Source of the DNA: Magnaporthiopsis rhizophila
Lineage: Eukaryota > Ascomycota > Sordariomycetes > Magnaporthales > Magnaporthaceae
NCBI GenBank assembly: GCA_003049465.1
Contig: PYSS01000052.1
Coordinates: forward strand, 62,001 to 126,000
Direction: 5' to 3'
Length of the DNA: 64,000 nucleotides
The notes beneath the pieces are model-generated. The model searched no databases and was not told the origin of the DNA. It saw only the letters and a list, made by a program, of their open reading frames with translations. A program made the translations under genes and the position numbers. Below are positions 29,675-41,700 of the stretch, in pieces; position 1 is the first letter of the stretch, and the number at the start of each line of letters is the position of its first letter.

Positions 29675-30735
29675 GGCTGGTAGGCAGCCGGAATGGTTCG
29701 TCGATGTGGTAGCAAGAACATTTTATGGCCCAGGGGGTTCGAAATGCGTAAGAACGACAGCCGGTTCCCATCGCTGCCACATGTATCTCCTAGCACAGCG
29801 TTGCTGCTGTAATTGAGCGCCTTGGCTGGCGGCTTTGGGACGCTTTTCTTCAAGAGGACGCCAGCAGGTCATCGGACTCGCCCGTTTAGAAGTCGATTTT
29901 GCCGCGGCTTCATTTGTGCTAAGCAGTCTGGGGGGTATGCTCTTGGGGCCTCTCTCTGTGGACTGCGCATGTCGTCATCATCAACCTGCTTGCGCCAGAC
30001 CAACTGCCCTCACTCGTACCAGGATCCTCGCAAACAGGGAGGCGTCCACGGCGGGCACGCGCGCTAGGTATCTACTCTAGGACAGCAACCCCGCTGGGAT
30101 ACATAAGAGTGGCAACGGCGTCCACGTGGACGGACTCGGCAATGGACCGCAGCCCAAGTCCATACCCGTAAGGGCTTGCCCTGTCTTGTCCGGCCTATGT
30201 CCGGGAATAGCTTCATGTAATTTGATTCCATTCTCTTGTGTCCGGGAATAAGCTCATATGCCCTTGAATTAGTCAGCATGGGCTTGGACTGCGCCCGTGA
30301 GACGAGGACGAAGGTGGTTTGTCATCCAAGCTGCTTGATGAAGCTAGCCAACGCATCTACGACAGAACATCAAATAGCGGTCTAGCGTAGTAGCAAGATT
30401 AGCAAAGGAGGCGATAGTAGAGCGCAATTAGATGTCATTGCGGGTATCAAGTCTCCATTCCTCCTCAAATCCCGACGCGTGCCGTCGTCAGTTCTAATTG
30501 GCAAACATAAAAAAGAAAACGCCCAAAAACTAAGGAAGCCGCGGATGGAAATTCCAGTTGAAACAAAAAGAGAAGTAAGAAAAAACATTAGCCAGCCTGG
30601 CCGTCAAGAATGGCCGAGGCGCGGATCCAGCGCCGTGCTATGTGTAGATGGTACCAAAATAGGAAATACAGAAAAATAAGGGTGAGACGGAAAAGAAGAG
30701 GTAAGAAAAAAAAAAGTCGTCAAGCAAAGGCTCCT
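27269..30735. other. Long intergenic region with N gap, no supported gene
   Basis: About 3.5 kb. Holds the poly-A/N9 tract (29601-29672) and short frames on both strands. A minus-strand stretch near 27930-28080 has some coding-like third positions but no consistent start, splice or family match. A 75-codon plus-strand frame at 28747-28974 is equally unsupported. Confidence 0.5.
29601..29672. repeat. Poly-A run with nine N at 29635-29643
   Basis: A run, GG, nine N, then A run. Looks like an unresolved join of unknown size. Confidence 0.9.
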
Positions 30736-31799
30736 TTAAGCTCGTCTTCCCCAAAGGCTCCTTCGCTTCCGGGAGGGCTTCATCTCCCCGTGCTCGATAA
30801 AGTACTCGACCTGCTCGCGCTCGTCTTCTGGGAGGTGCGCGATGCTGTCGTTGAGCAAATCAAGGCATGCCCTAGAAGCTGTTTTTTGCCAGAGTGAGTG
30901 TTAGCATGGGCGATCCGGTCATTTCATGTGGAATCATTTTCTGCGTTCTGGATCGGCTGTGAGGGGCTCAGGAGAGAGAGGCTGTGTGCATGGTATGACG
31001 TGGCATAACTTGAGCACTTCGCCAGGGCTAGCTTTAAGCCACCTAGTGATAGATAGCCGTCAAGCTCGCGCCAGCAAAGGTTCTTTTTGTTTGAGTGTGG
31101 CTTTGACCTCACCACCCCCGACCCGTGCATATGCCGTAAGCAGCAGACGGACTCCGTGTGCAAGACGCCAATTCGCAGGAATTTGAGCCGGTGGAAGCGC
31201 TGACAACCCCTTGCCGTTTTGGGCAGCTGGAAGGGATAATTGGCCCAATGCGGGGTGTGGTCGTGTGTGATGGGGCCAGGGCTCGCTTGCCATGGGGGCC
31301 AGGTTGTTTGGGGAAGTGTGATACGAGGGATTCGTGATGAAAGACGGGATTAGCACTTACGAACACGGCTTTGCAGGGTCTCGTCGTCCAGGGCGGCGCT
31401 GATGCGGGCCGAGTTGTAGCAGCCAAAAACTCGCTGGACGGCCAGCATGCGCCGCCAGAGGCTGAGCGAGTCCATGCCCGCCGCCAGCGGGTCCGAGGAG
31501 GCGGCGTCGTGGTGGTTGTTGTTGTAGGCGTCCAGGTGGCAGAAGCCGACGCCGTCGTCGAGGCTGAAGCTCGGGACGTCTGGGTTGGAGTCGGAAGGGG
31601 ACACGGCCCGCCGCTTCCGGCGGCCGGCCTTGCTGCTGTTGCCGTTGCTGCTGCTGCTGTGCCTTGTCTCCTCAACAACCACGGGTCCCGCAGGCGTGAT
31701 GGCGTCCTCGTCGTCGCTCAGAGCGGCCGATGATGCTCTTGAGGTCGCGCAGCTCGAGGTGGCTGACCGGTATCTGGGGTAGGCTGTCCTAGCTGCCAT
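30736..31799 (-). CDS. Uncharacterised two-exon protein
   Basis: Exon 1 (31799-31361) ends at a clean C|GTAAGTGC donor. Exon 2 (30878-30736) begins after AAACAG and continues in phase to a TAA, giving 193 residues. The N-terminal half is Ser-rich and acidic with a basic cluster (KAGRRKRRAVSP) that could be a nuclear localisation signal. The C-terminal part is more ordered: LWRRMLAVQRVFGCYNSAR, then DLLNDSIAHLPEDEREQVEY, then a basic end. The intron would be 482 nt, much longer than others in this window, so an additional small exon or a different acceptor is possible. No family recognised. The start follows a CA-rich leader; the frame is open further upstream without better support. Confidence 0.55.
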
Positions 31800-34542
31800 T
31801 GTGCGTGATGTGCTGTGGGTGTGGTGGATTTGGTGGATTTGGGTGTGGATATGATGTTGCTCAAGGTCGAAGACGTCGGCAGTTATGTGTGTTACACACC
31901 AACCTAGTCGGAAGCTGGGAGGGGGCGGAGGGTGCGTCGAGAAAGGTCCGAAAACCAAGAAAAGTCCGGGTGCGGATTTGGGGCGACGCCGGACTCCTAA
32001 TATACTCGGCTGGAGAAGGGATGTGATGCGCCTGGTTGGCTCTGTCCTTTCCCGTTCCTATTGGGCGCTACGACCTCACCGGGGTTGACAAACAAAGGCC
32101 AACGAGGTACGTAACAGAGGGAGGCTGTTGTCGCCAGCCAAAGCTTGGCTTGTGGTCGCACTGGAAGCTTGTCCGATTTGTTGGCGCACTGGGCTGGGCC
32201 AAGACTGGGCAGGCCAGCAGATTTTCGAGCTAGATAGGATGGACGGACTAAGCAAGGCGCGAATCGACACCAGTGGATGTTCCTCACCAGCGACAGGAAC
32301 CAAAAGCAAAAACACTATTAATTCAAAAAAGAGGTTGGTTGGTGCTAAGGAGGGGAATGCAGGCTAATATATACGGGCCTCTCCGCAGCAGTTTTTTTTT
32401 TTTTTTCTGGTGCGGCTCGATGGTGGTACCAGGCTGGAGACGGGCCCCCTCGCCCGTCCAATTTCACCATCGCCACGGCGGCACGGGAGCAAACATAGAG
32501 GTCGGGTCGTGTCCCATCGGGCATGCATCGTCCACTGCGAGCCTGAGTCAGAGCCATGGGTGGATAAGCAAGGCCGACGGTACGTACCCTCCATGCGATG
32601 GAGATTTGTAGTAATGAGGGGAGGAAAACGAGAGAGAGAAAAGATAAAACAGGTCATCACGACGACGCAGCAGAGCGCCTCCTCCCCTGCCGCTTGCTTA
32701 CCCACATGCTGCAGACTGCTTGCTTGCTATTTTGGGGCCGTGTCCGTCTGTGACTTCGGAATTGGGCCCCATGCCCAGCACGCCCTGGGCCGCCAGTCCC
32801 CGCCCCAACTCCCGGCGGTGGGCCCTTACAGTTGGCCGGGACCCAGCAGCACGGCCAACCTGGGTCTCAGTTTGCGTACAGTGTACTTTTTGGTACTGTA
32901 CAGCCCCGACTGACGTGGATGTTCTGGGCTGGCATGAGCTACGTTGGAAGCGGGAAAGGGGGCATAAAATTTTCAAATTCCACTGCCATATCGCAATAAG
33001 GGTCATGCGGCTCGCCTTCTGGAGCCGACTTGTCTTGCGATAACAAGCACCGGCCGAAACCCTCTGGTGCTAGGTGCGTGGCTACAGTGGCACGAGCCGC
33101 ACAAAGTTTGGCGCGAGCTCGTTCTTTGTCTCAAAGTTCTAGCGGCGGGGTGGCTTGCACGCCCTCTTTCTTCGTTTCTTTTTCTTTTTTGTTGTGCTCT
33201 TTTTCCTCGGCAACCTTAGCGGTCACCCTTTTAAACTTTTGGACCCATTTCTTCTTGGCTCTTGTGTGGGGGCTACCATGGAATCACTCGCATTGCACGC
33301 CTCAATTACGTCGAGCGGGCTGTGCCTGCGTTGGCATCATACCATCAGCGTCAGCCCGGGCACAGCTTTGGCGGCGCCGAATGCAACGCCTCGGGGTCGC
33401 CAGCGTTTTCGCCGGGCACTGTCACCGCGCCAGGACAAAAGGAGGGGGTCCGCTGTCAGCCCATCGGCCAGGGTTAGGCCGGCGGGATGGGTCATGAAAC
33501 AGTGGAAACATGTATCGCGATGGCTCAGTAGAAAAAAAGAAAAGGCGGGACTGGACGGGGCATTGGCATTGCTTTTTTTGTAATTACAGTAAAGCATGGA
33601 TGGAAGGAGTAGCGGATATTGTTTACAAAACAGGCACTGGACACCCCGATTCAGCGATGCAAGGCTGGCCAGATATTATCCCGGATTACGACTAACGACC
33701 GATCTTTTGCAGCCGCCAAGCCCGCATTTGCAGGCCGGGGAGTTCTTTGTGCCCAATTGGGGATTTGTTATACTGTCCTCCATCTTCAACCTCCCGGCCA
33801 AGTAGGGAGCACATGCGATCCCATTAGACCGCCATGCCTTCGTCCATGCTCCGATGACGCAATGGCTCGTGAAAATGCTTGATAACCCAAAACAGACCAT
33901 CCATAGCATCCAATCAAGACTTGACAGCCTGTGCATCCCGCAATCTTGTTGTCATCTTGATCCGGTGTGATGAATGCTTTCGCCGGTCCGTGGTGCCCTC
34001 CATTTTTTAGGGATGCTCCCCTCCATCATGTCCGCGGAGGTTTAGGGCGGTGTGTGTGGTCACACGATGACAAAAGCCGCACGGGAGCCCACCGCAACGA
34101 CGGTTGTTTTTCCATACCTCTCGGCTGCGGACAACGCATCGCCGACGTGTTTCGAAATCCTGCTCCTGACCATAATCAAGTTCTGATAACCGGCTCGCTG
34201 CTCGCCTGGCATCTAGGTTATCTGCTTTGAGATTATCTGGGTAAGCGCGGGGTAGGCCATGAACTTCCCATGCCCAGGGAGGTAAGCAGATAACACAAAA
34301 AGCAAGCAGCAACACGCGATGATTCACCTCGTTCATACAGGCTGGTTCGTCCCATCACACACACAATCATCCATGCGCAAGCAATCCACCCATGGGTCGA
34401 GCGGCCGAGTGATCGACGACAAGGGGATCTGGTTGGTCTTTTTTGCTTCCATTGGGTGGGCTTTTGCCCCGCCGCCCGGCCGGCACTTGGAGGTGAAGTT
34501 TGCTCAAATGAGGGTGGGTGGAGCATTGAAGGCTCAAAGCGC

Positions 34543-34582
34543 GACACACACACACACACACACACATACACACACACACACC
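34543..34582 (+). repeat. CA dinucleotide microsatellite
   Basis: (CA)n with one internal TA interruption. Accounts for the Thr-His and Cys-Val strings in local frames. Confidence 0.9.
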
Positions 34583-35360
34583 CGAACAAATCAACAGCAA
34601 CCCCTCCCGACGAAGCTGCCGCCGCCGCTTTCGGGCGGCCTCGGCATTCGCAGAAGATCAAATACCACCTTATGACAAGTCCCGCTTTGCCTGCCTCCGG
34701 ACACAAGCCGGGCGCAGCGGGAATAATGCCCAGGTCGTTGATTTACATTCGAGAGGGGGTCCCCGAGTCACATCTTATCACCTTCTTTTTCCCGGCGGGG
34801 CTCCCATAGTACAGTAGAAAAGGAGGGACGAAGGAGAGAATAGGTACTGTGCACAACCATTTGATGGTGATGGGATCCATCTCATGGTGGGGACTATGCC
34901 AGCTCCTCCTTGATATCGAATCGATGTCATGCCATGCCACCCCTCCTCCCCCCATGCTGTAAGGATTATGTCAAGGAAGGCGCAAATAGCCTAATGCGTC
35001 GCCCAGGCAGGTAAATAGAGTTAGTCGTTTACCCAACGATATGATGGCTGCCTGGGCGGGAGGCACGAGATTTTCTCGCCTCAGACGTCCGCCTCGCCGT
35101 AACTATGCATCCACAGCCAAAGCATTGATCCATTAAGCCGTCGGCGGGGGCGCCTAGACCGATCTTCTGGCCGTCGTCCCATCACGGCTCCCTTTTCCGA
35201 TACAGGCCCATCCCAAACGGAGGCGACGAGCGGTGTGAGCGGTGGATACCTCCTGTGCATGTACTGTTTCCCCTGTCTTAGCAAACATCCCACTCCCGCT
35301 GTTATCAGTGACGGGCAATATGGGACATGGGTTCGCGCGCGTATTTTCCGCCTTGATTCC

Positions 35361-35361
<1 letters not shown>

Positions 35362-35397
<36 letters not shown>

Positions 35398-35411
35398 NTT
35401 TTTTTTTTTTT
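35362..35411. repeat. Poly-T run with single N at 35398
   Basis: T run on both sides of one N. Confidence 0.9.
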
Positions 35412-36104
35412 ATCCACTGCTTCAGCACCCTGACCAAACGGATACTCTCATCCTCTAGCCTCGTATCGAGGTACAAATCAGGGTTCCCATCACTTCACGG
35501 ATCGACATCTCCGCTCAAAACGTTAACGCTGCCCGATATTGTCAATCGAGCAAGAAAAAAAAAAGCCTGTTTCTTTTGTTTTGCTTTGACGACGCGCAAA
35601 CGCAATCGAGATTCGTCTGAGCGCATCGCCCCCGATGACTCAGTCCGGGTGCAAAAATGATATGATTGCCCATCGAAAATTCCCCGACCTGTAGAGCGAG
35701 CCGCCTCGTCACCCCTCGCCGACGAACCGGTATTGCCGCGCTTCGGGGGGCCGGCCGTCTGGGAGGGAGGGTTGACATTGGTATAAATAAACCTCGGCAC
35801 ATCTTGCTCCGATCCCGGCGCATTGCCATTGCTCAGTCGTAGCACTGGTGATGTCCGCAATGTTTACGAGATCGTTATGAGCTTTAATGGAGGATGAACG
35901 CTCTACATCCCGTTAGGAGCAGCCGCATCCCGATCAGGTCAGAAATGCCAGAATTTGGGATGAAAAATTATGTCCATCGTAGGTCGTCAGTCTGTCAGGG
36001 TGTCATTATTCTTATACTAGGCCCTAATAGCCATCTCTATTTTCTTTTGCTCTCTAGCTCCTATTCGCGTATCGCATCAGGTATCATGATGGCTGTTCCG
36101 CCAC

Positions 36105-37217
36105 TTAGACGCAGTGGACCACGCCGTCGCTGTGAGTGTGGCATTCCTAAACAACGTATATTATCAGCCGGCGAGCTCCGGTAGGGCCTTTGCAAAGCCC
36201 GCTTCATGTCAAAGCTTCCCAACTTACTGCTCCAGCAGTGTTCGTCCTGGTCGGACTTCCGGTGGCAGTAGTGGTTGCCGGTGGCCGTGTCGGGGCCGGG
36301 ATTGAGGACGAAGAGCTCGAGGGCCGACCAGAGCAACCCTCGCCGGGCATGACGATGTCATAAGCGTAGGCTTCCAAGGCAAAATATTGCAAGCTATGGG
36401 TATTGCGGACCGCCTTGGACGGGTCTGATTTTGCCAGAGCGAGGCAGTCGGTGTGCGAATCGGCGTAGTGCTCGACGGCGCCCTCGCCGATGGGCTCGAG
36501 GTGGAAGATGCGGTGCATCAGGTCAGCGGCCCAGTACAGGTTGAGCTTTCCCGACGCGACGGTGTAGCCGAAGCTGCATAGCGCCTCGAGCGGCTTCCGC
36601 GTCTCGTACGACAGCGGGCAGATGACCGTTTCTGAGCTGGCGTTCGCGCCGCGCCAGTGCCCGCCCCAGCCTGAAAGATCACGGCAGATTGATCTACATC
36701 AGCATTCTCGCTCGTCAGGCCTGTGGCGCTCCTACCTGGTAGCTGGTGTCTGGAAAACGATTTGAAGCTTACCGGCCTGATGGCAGTTGCCGTCGACGTC
36801 GTCGCACCGGAACCACATGCCGCCCTTGTCGCCCGAGGCCAGCTTATCAAGCCACCCGATCGGCTCGCCCGTGGACGCGTTGCCAAAGTACCGCGCGTAG
36901 ATGCTCGAGGACCGACCGAACCGGCGGATGTGGTCGCGCGCGTGCCGCGCCAGGTCCATGGTCTCGTCGAGCGCCCGCCGCAGCTGGGCGCGCTCCGTAC
37001 CGTTGCAGGACGCGTGGATGGGGTATTCGTCCACGGAGCCCTCACGCCAGTTGTACGGCGCCGCGGGGTCCGGCTGTGAGGGGTCAGAGAGGACCTTGAC
37101 GGTGAAGACGCGCTCGCCGTCGTTGACCGCGCGCCGGTCCAGGCCTGAGGGCAGGGCGGTTGCGATGCCCGTGAGGACCGCCAGAGAAGCGAAGAGGACG
37201 AATCTCGAACTCTTCAT
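36105..37217 (-). CDS. Secreted HRXXH-type putative metallopeptidase
   Basis: Three exons (37217-36773, 36670-36228, 36146-36105; introns of 102 and 81 nt) give 309 residues. A signal peptide (MKSSRFVLFASLAVLTGIAT) is followed by a domain of the fungal putative peptidase family named after HRXXH. That motif is H201-R-I-F-H205 (LMHRIFHL), followed by GEGAVEHYAD at 210-219, which could supply further metal ligands. FRCDD and GWGGHWRG are also recognisable. After YAYDIVMPGEGC comes a short Ser/Thr/Pro-rich linker. The last exon is only 42 nt and encodes ECHTHSDGVVHCV, a Cys/His-rich end I recall from other fungal secreted proteins. It was found because the GCA|GTAAGT donor and TTTAG acceptor join in phase 0. 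Peptidase activity is inferred, not shown. Confidence 0.8.
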
Positions 37218-37985
37218 GGTGACGCGGGGTGATAATGTCATTTCTGGTTCCGAGACGCTTCTGGCGCGAAAGTGGTCTTGAGGCTTTGATGTGCGGAAGC
37301 CTGAACAAGACGGAAAGACCATCGGTCGAAGAGAGAATGAGTCCGGGCAGTCGGTAGCACAATCTTTATAGACCACAGCTCACACCTCATCCCCCCGCAT
37401 TCATCGACCGGCCTTTCCACCCCTCACCTAGCTCCCCCGCAGAGTCATCACGATGATCTGACATTGTGCCTAGACCGACAACGCCAAGGAGTCGTCTCCT
37501 CAGTTCCCCCACTCCCTCAGACAAGAGGTACGCTCTTAGAGACAGGAGGCTTACGCTAACCTTTGACAAGAACAGGGCATCGGGGTTTGTAATGTCGCAC
37601 TTGTCAATGCCAACGTCGAGCCAAGGCGGCCCGTTGCGCGCTTTTTCTGGAAATATTGAAGAGATGGGCTCAATTCGGGCGACGAGCCGAGGGCTTTTCT
37701 ATGGAGAAAACGGGGTTGCGAAGCCATCAAGGTTCTCGCCGGCAGCCATCAGGGTTCACGTTCACCACGATGAGCGAATCATGGGCGACAACAACGACAT
37801 GGGCGCCCATAACAACCGGTGAGGATGATGGCGAAATGGATTTCCCCGCTCGATGTCGTTTTCTTGGCGAGTCTATCAAGGTGCGCGTTTCTGCAGCATC
37901 TTCGGAATTGAAGCGAGCGAATGATCCTACAGCCTTGCAGCTGCTCAGTCTCGTCAGCTCTACATAACTCCACTGTCGACACGAT

Positions 37986-38009
37986 GAAAAAAAAAAAAAA
38001 AAAAAAAAA
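37986..38009. repeat. Poly-A run without N
   Basis: About 24 A, no ambiguity code. Useful contrast with the N-bearing runs. Confidence 0.85.
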
Positions 38010-41000
38010 TCCGAGGTAGCCTTGATCTCAAGGTGACCTATCTTGGGTCTACCTGACGTTATTACTAGACTAATGGACCATGCGACCGCCAGTTCCTTAG
38101 TCATAATACCCATACGCGCCACCAACGGGCCCCAGCTCTGCGCCGTTGTGCTAAACGAGTGAACCCGACCCTTGAAATATTTAGAGCCATCCCTAGCGGT
38201 CCTCGAACTCCGTGAGTGTCGAGCAGTGCAGCGCCGTCTCGGAGACCTAAGCCGGGCTGTGGGCGCACACGCTCGCGCCGCCCTCCATGACGAGAAGACC
38301 GGCTTGCGGGAAGGACCAGGGCTGCCGAGGCCAAGCAGCCGACGGCAAAACAGTCCCCCAGCATCTCGCTTGCCCGGCGTTAAAGGATCGGGGATCGTCC
38401 CCAGGGCAGCTGTGCAGGTACGGGGGTCGATGATTGGATGGTTGGACGATCACCGTTGCAAGGGCCCAGCGGACAGCGGTCGTCTTCATGAGCAGAGCCG
38501 GCACCGAACCGCTGCAGGAACCACCTAGTCCAGCTATAGTATCCCGGCAAAAGCCGTCCTCTGATGTCACGGGCCCGCCTAGGATAAATCTCGATCGTTT
38601 TGCCGAGCGAGGTCGTGCCCGTGCGGGACAGCCCTGCGGCCGATAATGCGAAGCTTAATTCTAGAATGGGAATCCTCCAGCTCTTCTCGGGCGCTGTTTA
38701 TCGGATTTGCATCCTTCCGTACTTATTTAGAGCAAGTGCACGGGCTCAGGCTTTCCAGTAGCCGAAATTCCCCAGGCAAATTAGGCTGTAGCCCATGTTG
38801 CTTACACTCGAAGCCATACGACACCACGTGTATTTCGGATCTGGTGAGGCTTGAGTAAGATGATTTAAGGTTAAAGAAGCCAAGTCCTGATGGAATAGAA
38901 GATGGCCTGGAATTTGAGCCTTTCTAATAATTATCAATCCGACGGGTGGCGTTTCATACAGTTGTCAGTTGTCATCATAATCGGCAGGTATCTTGGCTTG
39001 AAGCCCGCACTTGAGCGCGTCACGGACGTACGCGTGCCATTCTCAACCTGATGAGATACATTTGTCGCTAGCTCTTGCCCCTCGGCACTATTGACAACGA
39101 ATAAACGGTATATAATTCCCCGCACCCATGATTGCTATGTCAAAGCGACTCGAGAGTTCGATCAGAGAACGGGGCGGCTCTCCAGCACAGGTTAATGTGG
39201 TTCCTCCTGGACTTTTTAGACCGTTGATGATATCATCGAACACGAGCCATCGGCTGTCACATGGGAGCCGGTATGGCATTCGGTTGTAAAAAAAATTCAC
39301 ACGAATGTTTGCGCACCAATAGCACGATTAAAGGAATATCAGATAGGTGCTGCGAGAGTGTCCGATAAAGTGGTTGATGCCTAATGAGTTGGCCGGGAAT
39401 TGGCTCTTTTTAAACGGAACTCTGTTGCCTTCTTTTAGCCCACACGCTGACGCGCACGTCTCACCAAGATCTCTCGAGTCGCCCGTTATTTATTTTTGGT
39501 GCCAACGTAAAATGTTCTCTTTTTTCCCACTCCTCTGTCTTGTAGGGTAGGCCCCCTCGGCAAATGTTGTCACGAGCCCCGCCTATTAAAATGGGGAGGA
39601 AAATCGCTTTCAATCTTCCCATTAAAATACCGCACCTCCCCACCATCAGTAAATGCTCGGTTGTCCTCAAGGAAAAGAAAACCACTTACTAAAAAAAAAC
39701 AATCTGGCCGCCTAGCACCTCCGATCCAGTCAAGCTCCCGTGAAGGAGAAAGCGAGTTAACAATGGAAACATCTTTGCCAGAGGGGGTAATGACGTGCCT
39801 TTACAAATTTAATCGCGTTTCCCATTATGTAAACCAATAAATACAGGAAACAGAAGTCGGCAACCGGGTAACAACGTTCATTGTGCAAAAAACGACGACA
39901 CCCGGTTGGAAAGCGGGCGCTTTCCGTATTCTGGTTGGAAAGGACCGCATTTCTAGTGAATTGAGGGGTAAGGGTGGCACGAAGAAAATTGAAGTTAAAG
40001 AGGGAGAGAGTGTTGACGTCGTTGTGATTGCTGCGACGGTCTGGTTTTCTGAGGATTAACAAAACAGAGCCACGGGCGCAGTCCAGTCGCCCAGTATATC
40101 GACGATAAGATATCTCGGGTCAGTTGAATGGCGAGCCAGTGGTGCGAGTCCACAAGTGCTTCGCCACAACTCCATCCCATGCGATAAGGCGCCCATGAAG
40201 TCAGCTTCCGAAATACTACTTTCAGGCTTCGCAAGACGTAACACGAATTGGAAAGCCTGAAACTGCTGTTTACAGAGGGAGAACGAGTATGCGTATCCCC
40301 AAATGGAAGGGGCTCGTTCAGGTGGACCTTTCCAACCCAGCTTTGAATCCGTATCCGTGCGTCAATCAAGACTGGACCTGAAATTCTAGCGGTTTCTGGC
40401 GAACGCAGAGTTCTCACCCATGCATGCCAAGTCCGCTCGCATGCTGCCTGTCTCCTGCACAACTGGCATGATACAGCTTCCCGAATCGGTATCTTGGTAC
40501 TGACAGCCTGGGTGCTGAGCTTCAATCCCAGCAGATATCCGATGCGTGATCGCGAGGCCTGGAGCCTTAAACCCATGCTGAAAGAGCACGTGCCCAGCTG
40601 TAGGATTCAGGGGTTTTGATTTCTGGCCCTGGTTGCACGATTATGCAGGAACAAGCCGGTCTAGCCCTATCGGGGCCCACAGCAGGACAGCCGTCGGACA
40701 AGCCCGACTACATGCGCATGAGTAAACACGTGCTGGATGTCCCATAACTTTCTGCACCAGCCACAAACGTGCTGCCACAGCCCCACAAGCTTATAGGTGT
40801 GCCGTTTCGCACCGCATTGACTGCAAATTTGAGGATCCTCCCTCCCTGGGATACGGAATCACCCCGCCCGCACGGACGAAGGGCTTGGTCGGACCCAAGA
40901 GCCGTTGATGAAAAGATGGACTGAACTCAAACTGTTGATTGCTTGCATTGTCCTCCCGATGACGACGCTATGCGACCGTAGCCATTTAAGTGCAACTGCA

Positions 41001-41214
41001 TCCTGCACGCTATGAACCACAACGGCGACACGTGTCTCCATGTCCATTGCCGTCATGAACGTTGGGCGTTGATGTGGTGGGCGGACAGGAGGGGGCGGCG
41101 GCGATGAATGATGGGGCGGGTTCACAGACTCTCGGAGAAAAAAAAAGGAACAGTGAGAAGGAATGAGGAGAAACAACCGGGGGTGGGAGCATCGTTTGGG
41201 ATACCTCGCTTTTT

Positions 41215-41700
41215 GGTATTGTTGTATAAAAAAAACAAGTAAATAAATACAGTTATGCACGAAAATAACGCAAATTTTCATTTTCTCCCACAAACTACTA
41301 ACAAAACTCACTTATTTCATTAATAAAAAAAATTACAATTTATATAACAACACATTTTATTTTTTTCATTTTCGTATAAAAAAAATAACGGCTTTAGGGT
41401 TTGGCTCTTTCACTTTTACTATACGAATTTTTTATCATTTATTATTAAAATTCAAATACAAAGGTCTGTTTTACTAACAATTTTTTTAACGCGTATTAGC
41501 GGACCTTCCCACTAACAACCGCTATATTATAACAGCCAATCCGCTATCAGTCCCACTAATTTTAATGCATGTCAATGCACGCTTAATTTTTAAAAATTGA
41601 TCAGCTAACATTTCGCCAGGAGATTTTTTTTATTTTTTTTTTTCTTTTATAGCAAGTTAAAAGAGGTTGGTTAGAAGCCATTCGCAAATTTTTAATAAAT
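41215..41700. repeat. AT-rich island, possibly a RIP-mutated transposon relic
   Basis: Base composition shifts sharply to A/T (runs of A and T, TATATAAC, TTAATAAA) between GC-richer flanks. ACTAACAA-like units recur. In Pezizomycotina such islands are usually repeats mutated by RIP (repeat-induced point mutation). No surviving frame allows the element to be named. Confidence 0.55.

Larger units (their letters stand above)
31800..36104. other. Long intergenic region, no supported gene
   Basis: About 4.3 kb with a CA microsatellite, the poly-T/N tract at 35362-35411 and only short overlapping frames. A plus-strand frame near 33279-33583 opens with ATG but shows no family resemblance and is contested by a second overlapping frame. 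Confidence 0.5.

Noticed and set aside
36204..36336. Apparent frameshift in the HRXXH peptidase gene, because a second frame has stronger third-position bias
   Set aside because: The original frame splices in phase 0 to an exon encoding ECHTHSDGVVHCV and stop, so no frameshift is needed.
39995..40576. 193-codon minus frame
   Set aside because: No codon-bias signature, recognisable domain or splice context.
41388..41402. TTTAGGGTTT as a telomere relic
   Set aside because: A single unit in an AT-rich island; no tandem array.
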